A stretch of DNA of 64,000 nucleotides from NCBI RefSeq assembly GCF_015350995.1, contig NZ_JADKRW010000003.1, positions 427,013-491,012 of the forward strand, given 5' to 3'. Both the position numbers and the translations under genes were made by a program. Positions 52,856-61,732 of the stretch are shown piece after piece. Position 1 is the stretch's first letter. Every line of letters begins with the position of its first letter. The notes beneath the pieces were generated by a model, which was not told the DNA's origin, did not search any database, and worked only from the letters and a program-made list of their open reading frames with translations. Source of the stretch: Curtobacterium sp. VKM Ac-1393. GTDB lineage: Bacteria > Actinomycetota > Actinomycetes > Actinomycetales > Microbacteriaceae.

Positions 52856-52914
52856 TCGAGTGAACAGAAGACGACGAGTCCCCTCGGCTCACTCGACGTC
52901 TTCTGCTCATTCGA
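52856..52914. terminator. long hairpin between DUF2510 and xerD
   Basis: TCGAGTGAACAGAAGACG (52856-52873) continues to CGAGT and pairs with ACTCGACGTC (52891-52900) onward to TCGA at 52914, 24 bases per arm with three mismatches. It serves both converging genes. Confidence 0.7.
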
Positions 52915-52938
52915 TGCCCGAACCGGGATCCGCGCTCG

Positions 52939-53931
52939 CTACCGCCGCGCCCGCGGGTGCGCCGTTTGGTACACGTCCCGCAGCATGTCCGCCGTGACCA
53001 TCGTGTAGATCTGGGTCGTCGCGACGCTGGCGTGCCCGAGCAGCTCCTGCACCACGCGCACATCGGCCCCGCCCTCGAGCAGGTGTGTGGCGAACGAGTG
53101 CCGGAAGGTGTGCGGCGACACGTGCGCCTCGAGGCCCGCCGCCTCTGCCGCCGACTGGATCACGAGCCACGCGCTCTGCCGTGAGAGCCGAGCGCCCCGG
53201 GCGCCGAGGAACAGCGCCGGCGTCGAGGGCCCGCGTGCCGCGAACACCGGCCGCGCACGCACCAGGTAGGCCTCGATCGCCGCCCGCGCGAAGCTGCCGA
53301 GCGGCACGACCCGCTGCTTGTTCCCCTTGCCGGTGACCTTCACGACGGCGAGGCCGTCGGCATCGGGGGCCGAGTCATCGGACAGCGTGGTCACGTCGTC
53401 CACCGACAACCCCACCGCCTCGGAGATCCGAGCGCCGGTGGCGTAGAGCAGCTCGAGCAACGCCTTGTCCCGGAGCTGCACGGGGTCGTCGGCATCGACG
53501 GACACCGCGCCGAGCAGCCGCTCCATGTCCTCGACCGAGATCGCCTTCGGCAACCGCATCGGGGCCTTCGGCGGCCGGACGGCGGTGCCGGGGTCGAGCG
53601 GCAGCCAGCCCTCCCCCGCCGCGAAGGCCGTGAACGAGCGCACCGAGCTGAGCATCCTGGCGATCGACCTCGGTGCCAACGGACCGTCCGGCTTCGTCGC
53701 CAGGTGGGTCACGAACTCCGACACGTCTGCCCGAGCGAGCCGCCCGACGTCGTCGATCGCAGACGCCCCACCGGCGCGGTCCGCGCCGTCGGACTCGACC
53801 ACCGGAGCCGTCGCCAGCCACGAGGTGAACACCGCCAGGTCACGCCGGTACGCCGACAGCGTGTGCTGCGACAGTCCCCGCTCGATCGCGACGTGCCGCA
53901 GGTACGTCTCCGTGGCACGGTCGAGGGGCAT
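52939..53931 (-). CDS. xerD: tyrosine recombinase XerD
   Basis: This 330-residue site-specific recombinase acts at dif in chromosome dimer resolution. Domain 1 (residues 5-100) has [20 protein letters not shown]. Domain 2 holds Arg in [14 protein letters not shown], a Lys in [10 protein letters not shown], HxxR in [14 protein letters not shown], and a His/Trp position in [13 protein letters not shown] with the nucleophile Tyr. The C-terminus is typical ([16 protein letters not shown]). ATG 53931 and upstream GTGs at 53934 and 53937 are alternative starts. Length is slightly above the usual 300 because of an Asp-rich insert (DDSAPDADG). Confidence 0.93.
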   Translation of the reverse strand: MPLDRATETYLRHVAIERGLSQHTLSAYRRDLAVFTSWLATAPVVESDGADRAGGASAIDDVGRLARADVSEFVTHLATKPDGPLAPRSIARMLSSVRSFTAFAAGEGWLPLDPGTAVRPPKAPMRLPKAISVEDMERLLGAVSVDADDPVQLRDKALLELLYATGARISEAVGLSVDDVTTLSDDSAPDADGLAVVKVTGKGNKQRVVPLGSFARAAIEAYLVRARPVFAARGPSTPALFLGARGARLSRQSAWLVIQSAAEAAGLEAHVSPHTFRHSFATHLLEGGADVRVVQELLGHASVATTQIYTMVTADMLRDVYQTAHPRARR

Positions 53932-53950
53932 CACCACAGCAGGCCCACGC

Positions 53951-54532
53951 TCAGTGCAGCGCCTCGTCGGGGGCCCCGACCCGGTACCCGGTGAACGTCA
54001 CGACCAAGCCGGCACGCGTGGGCGCCGCACACAGGAGTCCGGCCGACACGGCGGCATCAGGATCGAGGTACGCGACCCGCACCAGGCGCGGCTCCTCGTC
54101 GTCAGCCCAGGCTCGGATGGTCACGGCATCGCCGTCGCGGCTGGCCCGGACCGTCACCACGCGTCCCACCCACTCCGGCACGGGCGCCACGGACCAGTCC
54201 GAGAAGCCCCGGGTGACCACGGCGCCGAGCTGCGGCGTCCCGTCGGAGACCTCGACACCGGCCTTGATCCAGTTCCGCTCATCCACGCGCAGGAAGACGC
54301 CGGCCTGGTCGAACTGCTCCGTGTAGTCGAGGACGAACGAGGCCTCGACCGAGAACGATCCGTCGAGCGGCTGGACCAGCGCGTGCTCGGAGTCGTGGAC
54401 GAACCCGTACGACGTGGTCCGCCAGGCGTCGCTGCCCTCGACTGCCGTGACCCGCAGCACCCCGCCGTCGTGCACCACGGCCTCGGGCTCGTGCGTCCAC
54501 GTGGCTGCGTCGACCAGTTCTCGCAGGCTCAC
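53951..54532 (-). CDS. DUF1349 domain protein
   Basis: This 193-residue single-domain protein starts at a GTG overlapping the NUDIX stop (GTGA). The jelly-roll DUF1349 fold shows in [39 protein letters not shown] and [15 protein letters not shown], a concanavalin-like arrangement. DUF1349 proteins (YeaE/regulation-of-gluconeogenesis Regu family) often sit with sugar genes, but here the neighbour is a NUDIX hydrolase. Substrate unknown. Cytoplasmic, as no signal peptide is seen. Confidence 0.87.
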   Translation of the reverse strand: MSLRELVDAATWTHEPEAVVHDGGVLRVTAVEGSDAWRTTSYGFVHDSEHALVQPLDGSFSVEASFVLDYTEQFDQAGVFLRVDERNWIKAGVEVSDGTPQLGAVVTRGFSDWSVAPVPEWVGRVVTVRASRDGDAVTIRAWADDEEPRLVRVAYLDPDAAVSAGLLCAAPTRAGLVVTFTGYRVGAPDEALH

Positions 54533-55104
54533 GCGCGGCCTCGCTCGAGTGCATCGACCGCGAGCACGGCCACGACGAGTCCGGAGTTGTGCAGCCGGCC
54601 GTCGAGGATCGCCTCCACCAGCTCGGCCCGCGGCACCCAGCGCTTCACGATGTCGGCTTCCTCGGCCTCACGCTCGAAGGCGGTCGCCGTGGCCCGCACA
54701 CCCCGCGCGCGGTAGACCTGCAGGAACTCGTTGCTCCCACCCGACGACGTGTTGTACCGGACGAGCGGCTCCCAGGTGTCCGCTTCGAGGTCGGCCTCTT
54801 CTGCGAGTTCGCGTGCGGCAGCGACCTGGAGGTCCTCGCCCTCGACGTCGAGCAGCCCGGCCGGCAGCTCCCAGTCGCGCACCCGCACGGGGTGCCGGTA
54901 CTGCTGGATCACGAGCACACGGCCCTCGTCGTCCTCGGCGTAGACCGCGACGGCACCGGTGTGGTCGATGTACTCCCGCACCATCGTCTCGTCGTGGTAC
55001 GCGATGGCGTCACGGCGCACGTCCCAGACGGCACCCTCGTACACGACGGTGGACTCGGTGACCTCGAACGAGGCGGCTTCGTCAGCGATGGGTGCGTCAG
55101 TCAC
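54529..55104 (-). CDS. NUDIX hydrolase, ADP-ribose pyrophosphatase type
   Basis: The protein is 191 residues from GTG 55104. The NUDIX box GLLDVEGEDLQVAAARELAEEADL follows the GX5EX7REUXEEXGU pattern and coordinates Mg. The preceding QQYRHPVRVRDWELPAG is the signature of ADP-ribose pyrophosphatases, which split ADP-ribose to AMP and ribose 5-phosphate. The C-terminal YRARGVRATATAFEREAEE loop is typical. It lies upstream of the DUF1349 gene, with which it is coupled, and 169 bases from pyrG on the same strand, with two hairpin repeats in between. Confidence 0.9.
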   Translation of the reverse strand: MTDAPIADEAASFEVTESTVVYEGAVWDVRRDAIAYHDETMVREYIDHTGAVAVYAEDDEGRVLVIQQYRHPVRVRDWELPAGLLDVEGEDLQVAAARELAEEADLEADTWEPLVRYNTSSGGSNEFLQVYRARGVRATATAFEREAEEADIVKRWVPRAELVEAILDGRLHNSGLVVAVLAVDALERGRA

Positions 55105-55132
55105 GGAACCATCCAAGCACGCGCCCCTCGCG

Positions 55133-55192
55133 GAACCAGGTTCCGGACACAACACCGCGTCGTTCCGTGGTTCCGTGTCCGGAACCAGGTTC
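55133..55192. repeat. hairpin repeat, GGTTCCGGACAC family, copy 2
   Basis: GAACCAGGTTCCGGACAC (55133-55150) pairs with GTGTCCGGAACCAGGTTC (55175-55192) with one mismatch. Most of the 60 bases, including the loop core TTCCGTGGT, match the 44142-44197 copy. Confidence 0.7.
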
Positions 55193-55211
55193 GGTGGTCA
55201 CGACCAGACGA

Positions 55212-55255
55212 CGGACGGGACGCGCGGTGCCAGCTGGCACCGCGCCTCCCGTCCG
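55212..55255. terminator. pyrG terminator, GGAGGCGCGG family
   Basis: CGGACGGGACGCGCGGTGCC and GGCACCGCGCCTCCCGTCCG pair with one mismatch and a four-base loop (AGCT), 19 bases after the pyrG stop. Confidence 0.75.
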
Positions 55256-55273
55256 ATCGTGGCTGAGCTGCGC

Positions 55274-56989
55274 TTACGCGACCTGCTCCTCGTTCTGCGG
55301 ATCGAACAGGCTGGACGCCTCGTGGCGCTCGATCGCGGCCGCGACGAGCCCCGCGAACAGCGGGTGCGCGTTCGTCGGACGCGAGCGCAGCTCCGGGTGG
55401 GCCTGCGTCGCGATGTAGAACGGGTGCACGTCGCGCGGCAGCTCGACGTACTCGACCAGGCTGCCGTCGGGCGACGTGCCCGAGAACACCAGGCCGGCGT
55501 CCGCGATCTGCTGCCTGTACGTGTTGTTGACCTCGTAGCGGTGACGGTGCCGCTCCGACGCTTCCGGCGCACCGTACAGCGACTCGGCCAACGACCCGGA
55601 CGTGAACGACGCCGGGTACAGGCCGAGGCGCATGGTGCCGCCCAGGTCGCCGCCGGCGATGATGTCGACCTGCTCCGCCATCGTCGCGATGACCGGCGTC
55701 GAGGTCTCCGGGTCGAACTCGGTGCTCGACGCGTCGGTGAGACCGGCCTCGTGGCGGGCGTACTCGATGACCATGCACTGCAGGCCGAGGCACAGGCCGA
55801 GCGTGGGGATGCCCTGCTCGCGGGCGAACTTCAGCGCACCGAGCTTGCCCTCGATGCCGCGCACGCCGAACCCGCCGGGGATGCAGATGCCGTCGACGTC
55901 GCCGAGCTGTTTCGCAGCGCCCTCGGGCGTGGTGCAGTCGTCGGAGACGACCCACTTCAGCGTGACCTTCGCGTCGTGCGCGAAGCCGCCGGCACGGAGT
56001 GCCTCGGTGACCGACAGGTACGCGTCCGGCAGGTCGATGTACTTGCCGACCAGGGCGATCGTGACGTCCTTCTTCGGCTCGTGCACGGCCCGGAGCACCG
56101 GGGTCCACGCGGTCCAGTCGACCGGGCCGGCCTCGAGCTTGAGGGCGTCGACGATGACCTGGTCGAGGCCCTGGTTGTTCAGCAGTGTCGGCAGGTCGTA
56201 GATCGACGGGACGTCCACGGCGTTGACCACGGCGTCCTCGTCGACGTCGCACATCAGCGCGATCTTCTTCTTGTTCGACTCCGACACCGGACGGTCCGAC
56301 CGCAGCACGAGTGCGTCGGGCTGGATCCCGATCGAGCGGAGCGCAGCGACCGAGTGCTGCGTCGGCTTCGTCTTCTGCTCACCCGACGCGTTCATGAACG
56401 GCACGAGCGAGACGTGCACGAAGAACACGTTTTTGCGGCCGAGTTCGTGGCGCACCTGGCGTGCCGACTCGATGAACGGCTGCGACTCGATGTCGCCGAC
56501 CGTGCCGCCGACCTCGGTGATGATCACGTCGGGCTGCGGGTCGTTCTCCGCCTGCTCGCGCATCCGACGCTTGATCTCGTCGGTGATGTGCGGGATGACC
56601 TGCACGGTGTCGCCGAGGTACTCGCCGCGACGCTCCTTGGCGATCACCGTCGAGTACACCTGGCCGGTCGTGACGTTCGCCGACTGCGCCAGGTTGATGT
56701 CGAGGAACCGTTCGTAGTGCCCGATGTCGAGGTCCGTCTCCGCACCGTCGTCGGTCACGAAGACCTCGCCGTGCTGGAACGGGTTCATGGTGCCCGGGTC
56801 CACGTTGAGGTACGGGTCGAGCTTCTGCATGACGACCTTGAGGCCGCGAGCCGTCAGGAGATTGCCGAGACTGGCCGCCGTCAGGCCCTTGCCGAGAGAC
56901 GAGACGACCCCGCCGGTCACGAAGATCTGCTTCGTCACCTTCGGGGTCGGGGTGCTTGCCTGGGTACCGCTGCTGAGAGTGTCCGCCAC
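55274..56989 (-). CDS. pyrG: CTP synthase
   Basis: This 571-residue enzyme makes CTP from UTP, ATP and glutamine. The N-terminal synthase domain (residues 18-285) shows [36 protein letters not shown], and the UTP site region [16 protein letters not shown]. The C-terminal class I glutaminase has IPGGFGVRG and GLCLGLQCM with the nucleophile Cys, and AHPELRSRP with the His-Glu pair. Length is within the usual 530-580. The start [13 protein letters not shown] is an ATG with GATGGAATCC upstream. It is followed in the same direction by NUDIX and DUF1349, but two terminators intervene. Confidence 0.96.
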   Translation of the reverse strand: MADTLSSGTQASTPTPKVTKQIFVTGGVVSSLGKGLTAASLGNLLTARGLKVVMQKLDPYLNVDPGTMNPFQHGEVFVTDDGAETDLDIGHYERFLDINLAQSANVTTGQVYSTVIAKERRGEYLGDTVQVIPHITDEIKRRMREQAENDPQPDVIITEVGGTVGDIESQPFIESARQVRHELGRKNVFFVHVSLVPFMNASGEQKTKPTQHSVAALRSIGIQPDALVLRSDRPVSESNKKKIALMCDVDEDAVVNAVDVPSIYDLPTLLNNQGLDQVIVDALKLEAGPVDWTAWTPVLRAVHEPKKDVTIALVGKYIDLPDAYLSVTEALRAGGFAHDAKVTLKWVVSDDCTTPEGAAKQLGDVDGICIPGGFGVRGIEGKLGALKFAREQGIPTLGLCLGLQCMVIEYARHEAGLTDASSTEFDPETSTPVIATMAEQVDIIAGGDLGGTMRLGLYPASFTSGSLAESLYGAPEASERHRHRYEVNNTYRQQIADAGLVFSGTSPDGSLVEYVELPRDVHPFYIATQAHPELRSRPTNAHPLFAGLVAAAIERHEASSLFDPQNEEQVA

Positions 56990-57086
56990 GGGATTCCATC
57001 GTACGTCAGAACTGCCGGGAGGCGCGACCCGGGTTCGCCGTGGGCGTTGCGCGGGGTGGGCGGCCGGGTGTTCGGGCCGCGCTCGC

Positions 57087-57102
57087 GCTTGCTTGCTTGC
57101 TT
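57087..57102. repeat. GCTT microsatellite upstream of pyrG
   Basis: Four tandem GCTT units run from 57087 to 57102 and are followed by GGTT. They lie between the recN stop (57112) and the pyrG start (56989), where a promoter or terminator could be. Tract length may vary between strains. Confidence 0.6.
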
Positions 57103-57111
57103 GGTTGCGGG

Positions 57112-58806
57112 TCAGGCCGTCTGGCCGGCGACGTCGAGGAGTTCGCGGGCGTGTTCCACGCCGCTGGCGCTGTCCCCGAGCCCGGAGAGCAGCCGCGCCA
57201 TCTCCTGCAGCCGGTCCTCGCCCTCGAGTCGTCGCACACTCGACGACGTCACGGCGCCACTTGCGTCCTTCACCACGTTGAGGTGGTTGTTCGCGAACGC
57301 CGCGACCTGCGCCAGGTGGGTGACGACGATGACCTGGGTGCGCTCGGCGAGCTTCGCCAGACGACGCCCGATCTCGATCGCCGCCGCCCCGCCGACGCCG
57401 GCGTCGACCTCGTCGAAGACGAACGTGGGCACCGTCGTGCTGCCGGCCATGACGACCTCGATCGCGAGCATCACGCGCGAGAGCTCGCCACCCGACGCGC
57501 CCTTGCCGATCGGGCGCGGATCGGTGCCGGAGTGCGGCTGGAGCAGGATCGACACCTGGTCGCGGCCGTGCCGCCGGTACTCGCCGGCGTCGGACACCTC
57601 GACCACCAGGGTGGCGCCGGCCATCGCGAGGGTCTTCAACTCGGTCGTGACGCGCTTCGCGAGGTCCTTCGCCGCCTTGGCACGAGCCGCGGTCAGTGCG
57701 GCTGATGCGTCTCCGAGGGCCTGCTCGTCCTGTTCGACCGCATGCTGCAACGCCGCGATCCGGTCGTCGTCACCGTCGAGTTCCAGCAGCCGGTCGCTCG
57801 CGCGCTGCCCGTAGGCGATGACCTCGTCCACGGTCTCGCCGTACTTGCGGGTGAGTCCCGCGAGCAGGGCGCGCCGCTCGTTGATGATCTCGAGGTCGTG
57901 ACCGGCCTCGGGCTCGAGCGAGCCGAGGTAACTCGAGATGCTCGCCGACGCCTCGGCCGCCTGGATGCCGAGCTCCGTGAGCTGCTCGAGCACGGGCTGC
58001 AGCGCCGCGTCGGAGTCAGCGACCCGCTCGACTGCGCGGCGGGCGGACTCGACCAGGCCGACGACGTCGGAGACGCCGTCGAGGGATTCACTGGACAGCG
58101 CCTCGTGCGCCAGCGCCGCGGACAGGCGGAGTTCCTCGAGGTTACCGAGGCGGTCGGCGCGCTCAGCGAGCTCGACGTCCTCACCGGGTTGCGGGTCGGC
58201 CGCCTCGATCTCGTCGGAAGCAGCACGGATCCGGTCGGCCTCGGCCACGCGGTCGTCTCTATCACGCGTCAACGTCTCGAGCTCGCCCGTGTGCTGTTGC
58301 CAGGCGTCGTACGCGGCGACGTACCGGCCGAGCGCCTTCTCGACCGCAGCCGCGCCGAAACCGTCGAGTGCCGCGCGCTGCGCTGTCGACGAGGTGAGCC
58401 GGATCTGGTCGGACTGGCCGTGCACCGTCACGAGTTGGTCGGCGAGCTCACCGAGCACCGCGACGGGAGCACTGCGGCCCCCGACCGTCGCCCGGCTGCG
58501 CCCCTCGGCCGAGACGGTGCGCGTGAGGATGAGCTCGCCGTCCTCGACCGTTCCGCCGGCGTCCTCGACGCGTTCGGCGACGGCCGCGTGCTCGGGGACG
58601 TTCCAGCGGCCCTCGACCACGGCGCTGGAGGCACCACGGCGCACCGAGCCGGCGTCGGCGCGAGCACCGAGCAGCAGCCCGAGCGCGGTGACGATCATGG
58701 TCTTGCCCGCGCCGGTCTCGCCCGTGACGACGGTGAACCCCGGGCCGAGCTCGAGCGTGGTCTCGCCGATGACCCCGAGGTCACGGATCGCGATCTCCTC
58801 GATCAA
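57112..58806 (-). CDS. recN: DNA repair protein RecN
   Basis: The protein is 564 residues from TTG 58806 with AGGAGG four bases upstream; the longer frame lacks a site. It is an SMC-like ATPase: Walker [10 protein letters not shown] near residue 30, long coiled-coil arms (residues 150-370), signature [15 protein letters not shown], Walker [13 protein letters not shown] and a D-loop. RecN gathers DNA at double-strand breaks. The TTG overlaps the NAD kinase stop (TTGA). It is the fourth of a coupled minus-strand series (tlyA, nadK, recN), a gene order conserved in actinobacteria. I see no clear SOS box, because the promoter is distant. Confidence 0.94.
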   Translation of the reverse strand: MIEEIAIRDLGVIGETTLELGPGFTVVTGETGAGKTMIVTALGLLLGARADAGSVRRGASSAVVEGRWNVPEHAAVAERVEDAGGTVEDGELILTRTVSAEGRSRATVGGRSAPVAVLGELADQLVTVHGQSDQIRLTSSTAQRAALDGFGAAAVEKALGRYVAAYDAWQQHTGELETLTRDRDDRVAEADRIRAASDEIEAADPQPGEDVELAERADRLGNLEELRLSAALAHEALSSESLDGVSDVVGLVESARRAVERVADSDAALQPVLEQLTELGIQAAEASASISSYLGSLEPEAGHDLEIINERRALLAGLTRKYGETVDEVIAYGQRASDRLLELDGDDDRIAALQHAVEQDEQALGDASAALTAARAKAAKDLAKRVTTELKTLAMAGATLVVEVSDAGEYRRHGRDQVSILLQPHSGTDPRPIGKGASGGELSRVMLAIEVVMAGSTTVPTFVFDEVDAGVGGAAAIEIGRRLAKLAERTQVIVVTHLAQVAAFANNHLNVVKDASGAVTSSSVRRLEGEDRLQEMARLLSGLGDSASGVEHARELLDVAGQTA

Positions 58807-59729
58807 CGGTCCTCCTCGTCGTCGGTCTGCGGCCCACGCCAGCCGGTGACGGGGAGTCGGAACTTCGCGACGAGCCGATCGGTGAAGGGGGCGTCCTTGA
58901 GACGGGCGACACGGACGGGGTCCGGCGATCGTCGCACTTCGACACGAGCACCAGGCGGCAGGTCGTGCGTCCGGCGACCGTCGCACCACAGCACCCCGAC
59001 GCCGCTGGTGCGACGGAGGACCTCGATCGCGAGCGTGCAGTCCGGACCGACGACGATCGGGCGTGAGAACAGGGCGTGCGCACTGAGCGGCACCATCAGC
59101 AGGGCATCGACGTCCGGCCAGACGATCGGGCCCCCGCCGGAGAACGAGTACGCCGTCGAACCGGTGGGTGTCGACACGACGACTCCGTCGCAGCCGAACG
59201 ACGAGAGCGGACGGCCGTCGACCTCGGTCACGACCTCGAGCATGCGTTCGCGCGAGGCCTTCTCGATCGTCGCCTCGTTCAGCGCCCAGCTCGAGTAGAC
59301 GATCTGGTTGCCGACGACGACGTCGACCTGCAGGGTCACGCGTTCCTCGACGTGGTACTCACCGGACAGGACACGCTCAACGGTCTCGGCGAGGGCGTCC
59401 CGCTCGCTCTCCGCCAGGAAGCCCACGTGTCCGAGGTTCACCCCGACGATCGGCGCACGGGTCTCGCGCACGAGCTCGGCCGCGCGCAGGATCGTGCCGT
59501 CACCGCCGAGCACGATGACGATCTCGAGCTGGTCCGCCTGGACGTCCACGCCGAGGATGTCGACCTGCCCGACCGAGGCCTCAGCCCGGCGGATGTCGGC
59601 GTACTCGTCGAACGGCATCACCGGGGTCAGACCGGCGGCGTGCAGGAGGTCGCAGACCTCGACAGCGGCGTCGATCGAGTCACGGCGACCCGTGTGGGAG
59701 ACGAGCAGGATGTGCCGGTCGTCGCTCAT
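58803..59729 (-). CDS. nadK: NAD kinase
   Basis: The protein is 308 residues from ATG 59729 (MSDDRHILLVSHTGRRDS). It phosphorylates NAD to NADP. The GGDG motif is in IVLGGDGTILRAAELV, the NE/D motif in ALNEATIEKAS, and GSTAYSFSGGGPIV is the glycine-rich substrate site. It overlaps both neighbours by four bases (GTGA/ATGA and TTGA), so it is translationally coupled with tlyA before it and recN after it. Length is normal. Confidence 0.95.
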   Translation of the reverse strand: MSDDRHILLVSHTGRRDSIDAAVEVCDLLHAAGLTPVMPFDEYADIRRAEASVGQVDILGVDVQADQLEIVIVLGGDGTILRAAELVRETRAPIVGVNLGHVGFLAESERDALAETVERVLSGEYHVEERVTLQVDVVVGNQIVYSSWALNEATIEKASRERMLEVVTEVDGRPLSSFGCDGVVVSTPTGSTAYSFSGGGPIVWPDVDALLMVPLSAHALFSRPIVVGPDCTLAIEVLRRTSGVGVLWCDGRRTHDLPPGARVEVRRSPDPVRVARLKDAPFTDRLVAKFRLPVTGWRGPQTDDEEDR

Positions 59730-60538
59730 GCGGTCCCCTCTGTGAGTTCGGTTGCCCGGACTCTCCATTCTGTCGGATTGCCACCGACACCACGCTGGAA
59801 GTGCGCGAGGTACTCGTGGTTCCCGTGCGTCCCGATGATCGGCGACGCTGCCAGCCCCACGGTCCCGAAGCCCAGGTCCCACGCCGCCCAGAGCACGTTC
59901 ATGAGGGCGTCGTCACGGAGCGCGGCGTCGTGGACGATGCCCTCGCGGACGCCGCCCCGACCGACCTCGAACTGCGGCTTCACCAGCAGGACGTACTCGT
60001 CAGCGGGGACGGCTGCGGCGAGTGCGGGCAGCACGAGCCGGAGCGAGATGAAGGACAGGTCGCCCACCACCAGGGTCGTCTCGGCAGCGGAGCCGTCGAG
60101 CGCGAGGTAGTCGAGTCGAGTCAGGCTCCGGGCGTTGGTCCCCTCGACCACGGCGACCCGCTCGTCGACGGCGATCGTCGGGTGCAGCTGCCCGTGCCCC
60201 ACGTCGAGCGCGATGACCCGACGGGCACCACGCGTGAGCAGCACCTGGGTGAAGCCGCCCGTGCTCGCTCCGACGTCGAGCACCACGCGGTCCGACGGGT
60301 CGACGTCGAAGGCATCGAGGGCCCCGACGAGCTTCTGGGCGGCACGGGAGACCCATTCGTCGGCCGCGTCGACCACGATGTCGGCTGCCGGCGTGGTCGG
60401 GGTCGAGGGCTTCACGACGGGACGGCCGTCGACCGTGACCCGGCCGTCCTGGATGAGCTTGGTGGCAGCGGTACGAGACCGCGCGAGGCCGCGGGTCGCG
60501 AGGAGTGCGTCGAGGCGGACCGGGGTCGCGTCGGGCAC
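59726..60538 (-). CDS. tlyA: TlyA family rRNA 2'-O-methyltransferase
   Basis: The protein is 270 residues from GTG 60538 with GGACGGAG close upstream. The N-terminal S4 RNA-binding domain is residues 4-60 (VRLDALLATRGLARSRTAA, IQDGRVTVDG). The FtsJ-type Rossmann fold follows: VVLDVGASTGGFTQVLL (SAM site), ALDVGHGQL, VGDLSFISLR and LVKPQFEVGRG, with the K-D-K-E tetrad members Lys, Asp and Lys visible. TlyA methylates cytidine 2'-OH in 16S and 23S rRNA and sensitises to capreomycin in mycobacteria. It is coupled to nadK by a four-base overlap. Confidence 0.93.
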   Translation of the reverse strand: MPDATPVRLDALLATRGLARSRTAATKLIQDGRVTVDGRPVVKPSTPTTPAADIVVDAADEWVSRAAQKLVGALDAFDVDPSDRVVLDVGASTGGFTQVLLTRGARRVIALDVGHGQLHPTIAVDERVAVVEGTNARSLTRLDYLALDGSAAETTLVVGDLSFISLRLVLPALAAAVPADEYVLLVKPQFEVGRGGVREGIVHDAALRDDALMNVLWAAWDLGFGTVGLAASPIIGTHGNHEYLAHFQRGVGGNPTEWRVRATELTEGTA

Positions 60539-60551
60539 GGCTCCGTCCGGT

Positions 60552-60728
60552 TCAGGCACTCGCGGAGCCGCCGCTCTCGAGCCGCGTGCGCAGCTCGTCG
60601 TGGAGCGCCGAGAAGGCGTCCGCACGCTCGACGAGCGGCAGGGCCTCGGCCGCCGCAGTGCGCACAGCGAACTCGTCCTGCGGTTCCAGGTCGGCGGACG
60701 GCTGCTCGGGGTTCGGCACGTCCGACAC
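60552..60728 (-). CDS. small conserved hypothetical protein (58 residues)
   Basis: This small frame starts at GTG 60728, two bases after the HAD phosphatase stop, and ends 13 bases before the tlyA start. It reads MSDVPNPEQPSADLEPQDEF, then VRTAAAEALPLVERADAFS, ALHDELRTRL and ESGGSASA. The N-terminus is acidic and the middle is an amphipathic helix. Packing between two genes without slack, and codon use like its neighbours, support it as real. Function unknown; it may be a small partner in the HAD-tlyA unit. Confidence 0.72.
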   Translation of the reverse strand: MSDVPNPEQPSADLEPQDEFAVRTAAAEALPLVERADAFSALHDELRTRLESGGSASA

Positions 60729-60729
60729 G

Positions 60730-61701
60730 CTACTCGCCGCCGTAGAGCTGCGGGTCCACGTCGAGGCCGTAGATGGCCAGTCCGGACTCCCAGATCAGCG
60801 CAGCACCGGCACGGAGCCGGTCGATGTCGGTGCCGGCATCGAGCACCCGCACGACGTGTCCGCGCATCGCCACGGTGGCGCTGCCGACGGTGACGTAGCG
60901 GGTGCCGTCCTCGTCCTGCCGCCGGACGGTCACCGGGTACGGCTGCGACAGCCCCCGCAGGTCCTCGAGCACGAACACCGGACGCGAGCGCTGGTCGGCC
61001 GCGAGCACCTGCTTCGCCTGGTCGATGCCCGTGAGCACCAGCACACTGGGGATCCCGACGTCGTTCGCGCCCTTGATGTCGGTGTCGAGGCGGTCACCGA
61101 TGAACAGCGTCCGACCGCGACCGAACCGCTCGACCGCGGCGTCGAAGATCGGGCGCTCCGGCTTGCCGGCGACGACGGGCATGCGTCCGACGGCCTGGTG
61201 CACGGCGGACACGAGCGTGCCGTTGCCGGGCGCGATGCCGCGCTCGACCGGGATCGACCAGTCCATGTTCGTCGCGACCCACGGGATCGCCGGGTCGGCC
61301 AGGGCGAACGACGCCTCGGCCAGTTCCTTCCACCCGAGGTCCGGCGAGAACCCCTGGATGACCGCATCCGGTGCGTCTTCGGCGCTCGTCGTGACCGTGA
61401 AGCCGGCGGCCTCGACGATGCTCGACAGGCCGAGTCCACCGGTCACCAGCACCGTCGAACCGGCCGGCACCAGGGTCGAGAGCAGCTGGACGCCTGCCTG
61501 TGACGACGTGACGACGTCGTCCTCGGACACCTCGAGCCCGTAGCGCTCGAGGTGCTCGGCGACGTCGATCGGCCGGCGGGACGCGTTGTTCGTGATGTAC
61601 CCAACCCGGGCGGTCAGCGACGCACGCGTCAGTGCCTCGACCGCGTGCGGGATCGCGTTCCGCCCCCGGTAGACGACGCCGTCGAGGTCCGTGAGGACCA
61701 C
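60730..61701 (-). CDS. HAD-IIA phosphatase, NagD-like
   Basis: The protein is 323 residues from GTG 61701; no good ATG exists between the upstream stop and this codon, so the exact start is uncertain. HAD motif I is LTDLDGVVYRG, motif II is ITNNASR, motif III Lys is in AGKPERPIFDA, and motif IV is FIGDRLDTDIKGAN. A cap of type C2 lies between (PDAVIQGFSPDLGWKELAEA). The family dephosphorylates phosphoglycolate, p-nitrophenyl phosphate or nucleotides. The C-terminal 90 residues are an additional domain. It is between the repeat protein and the 58-residue gene in one transcript. Confidence 0.9.
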   Translation of the reverse strand: MVLTDLDGVVYRGRNAIPHAVEALTRASLTARVGYITNNASRRPIDVAEHLERYGLEVSEDDVVTSSQAGVQLLSTLVPAGSTVLVTGGLGLSSIVEAAGFTVTTSAEDAPDAVIQGFSPDLGWKELAEASFALADPAIPWVATNMDWSIPVERGIAPGNGTLVSAVHQAVGRMPVVAGKPERPIFDAAVERFGRGRTLFIGDRLDTDIKGANDVGIPSVLVLTGIDQAKQVLAADQRSRPVFVLEDLRGLSQPYPVTVRRQDEDGTRYVTVGSATVAMRGHVVRVLDAGTDIDRLRAGAALIWESGLAIYGLDVDPQLYGGE

Positions 61702-61732
61702 GTCGACGCCGTCGGTCGGCGGCTTCGGGACG

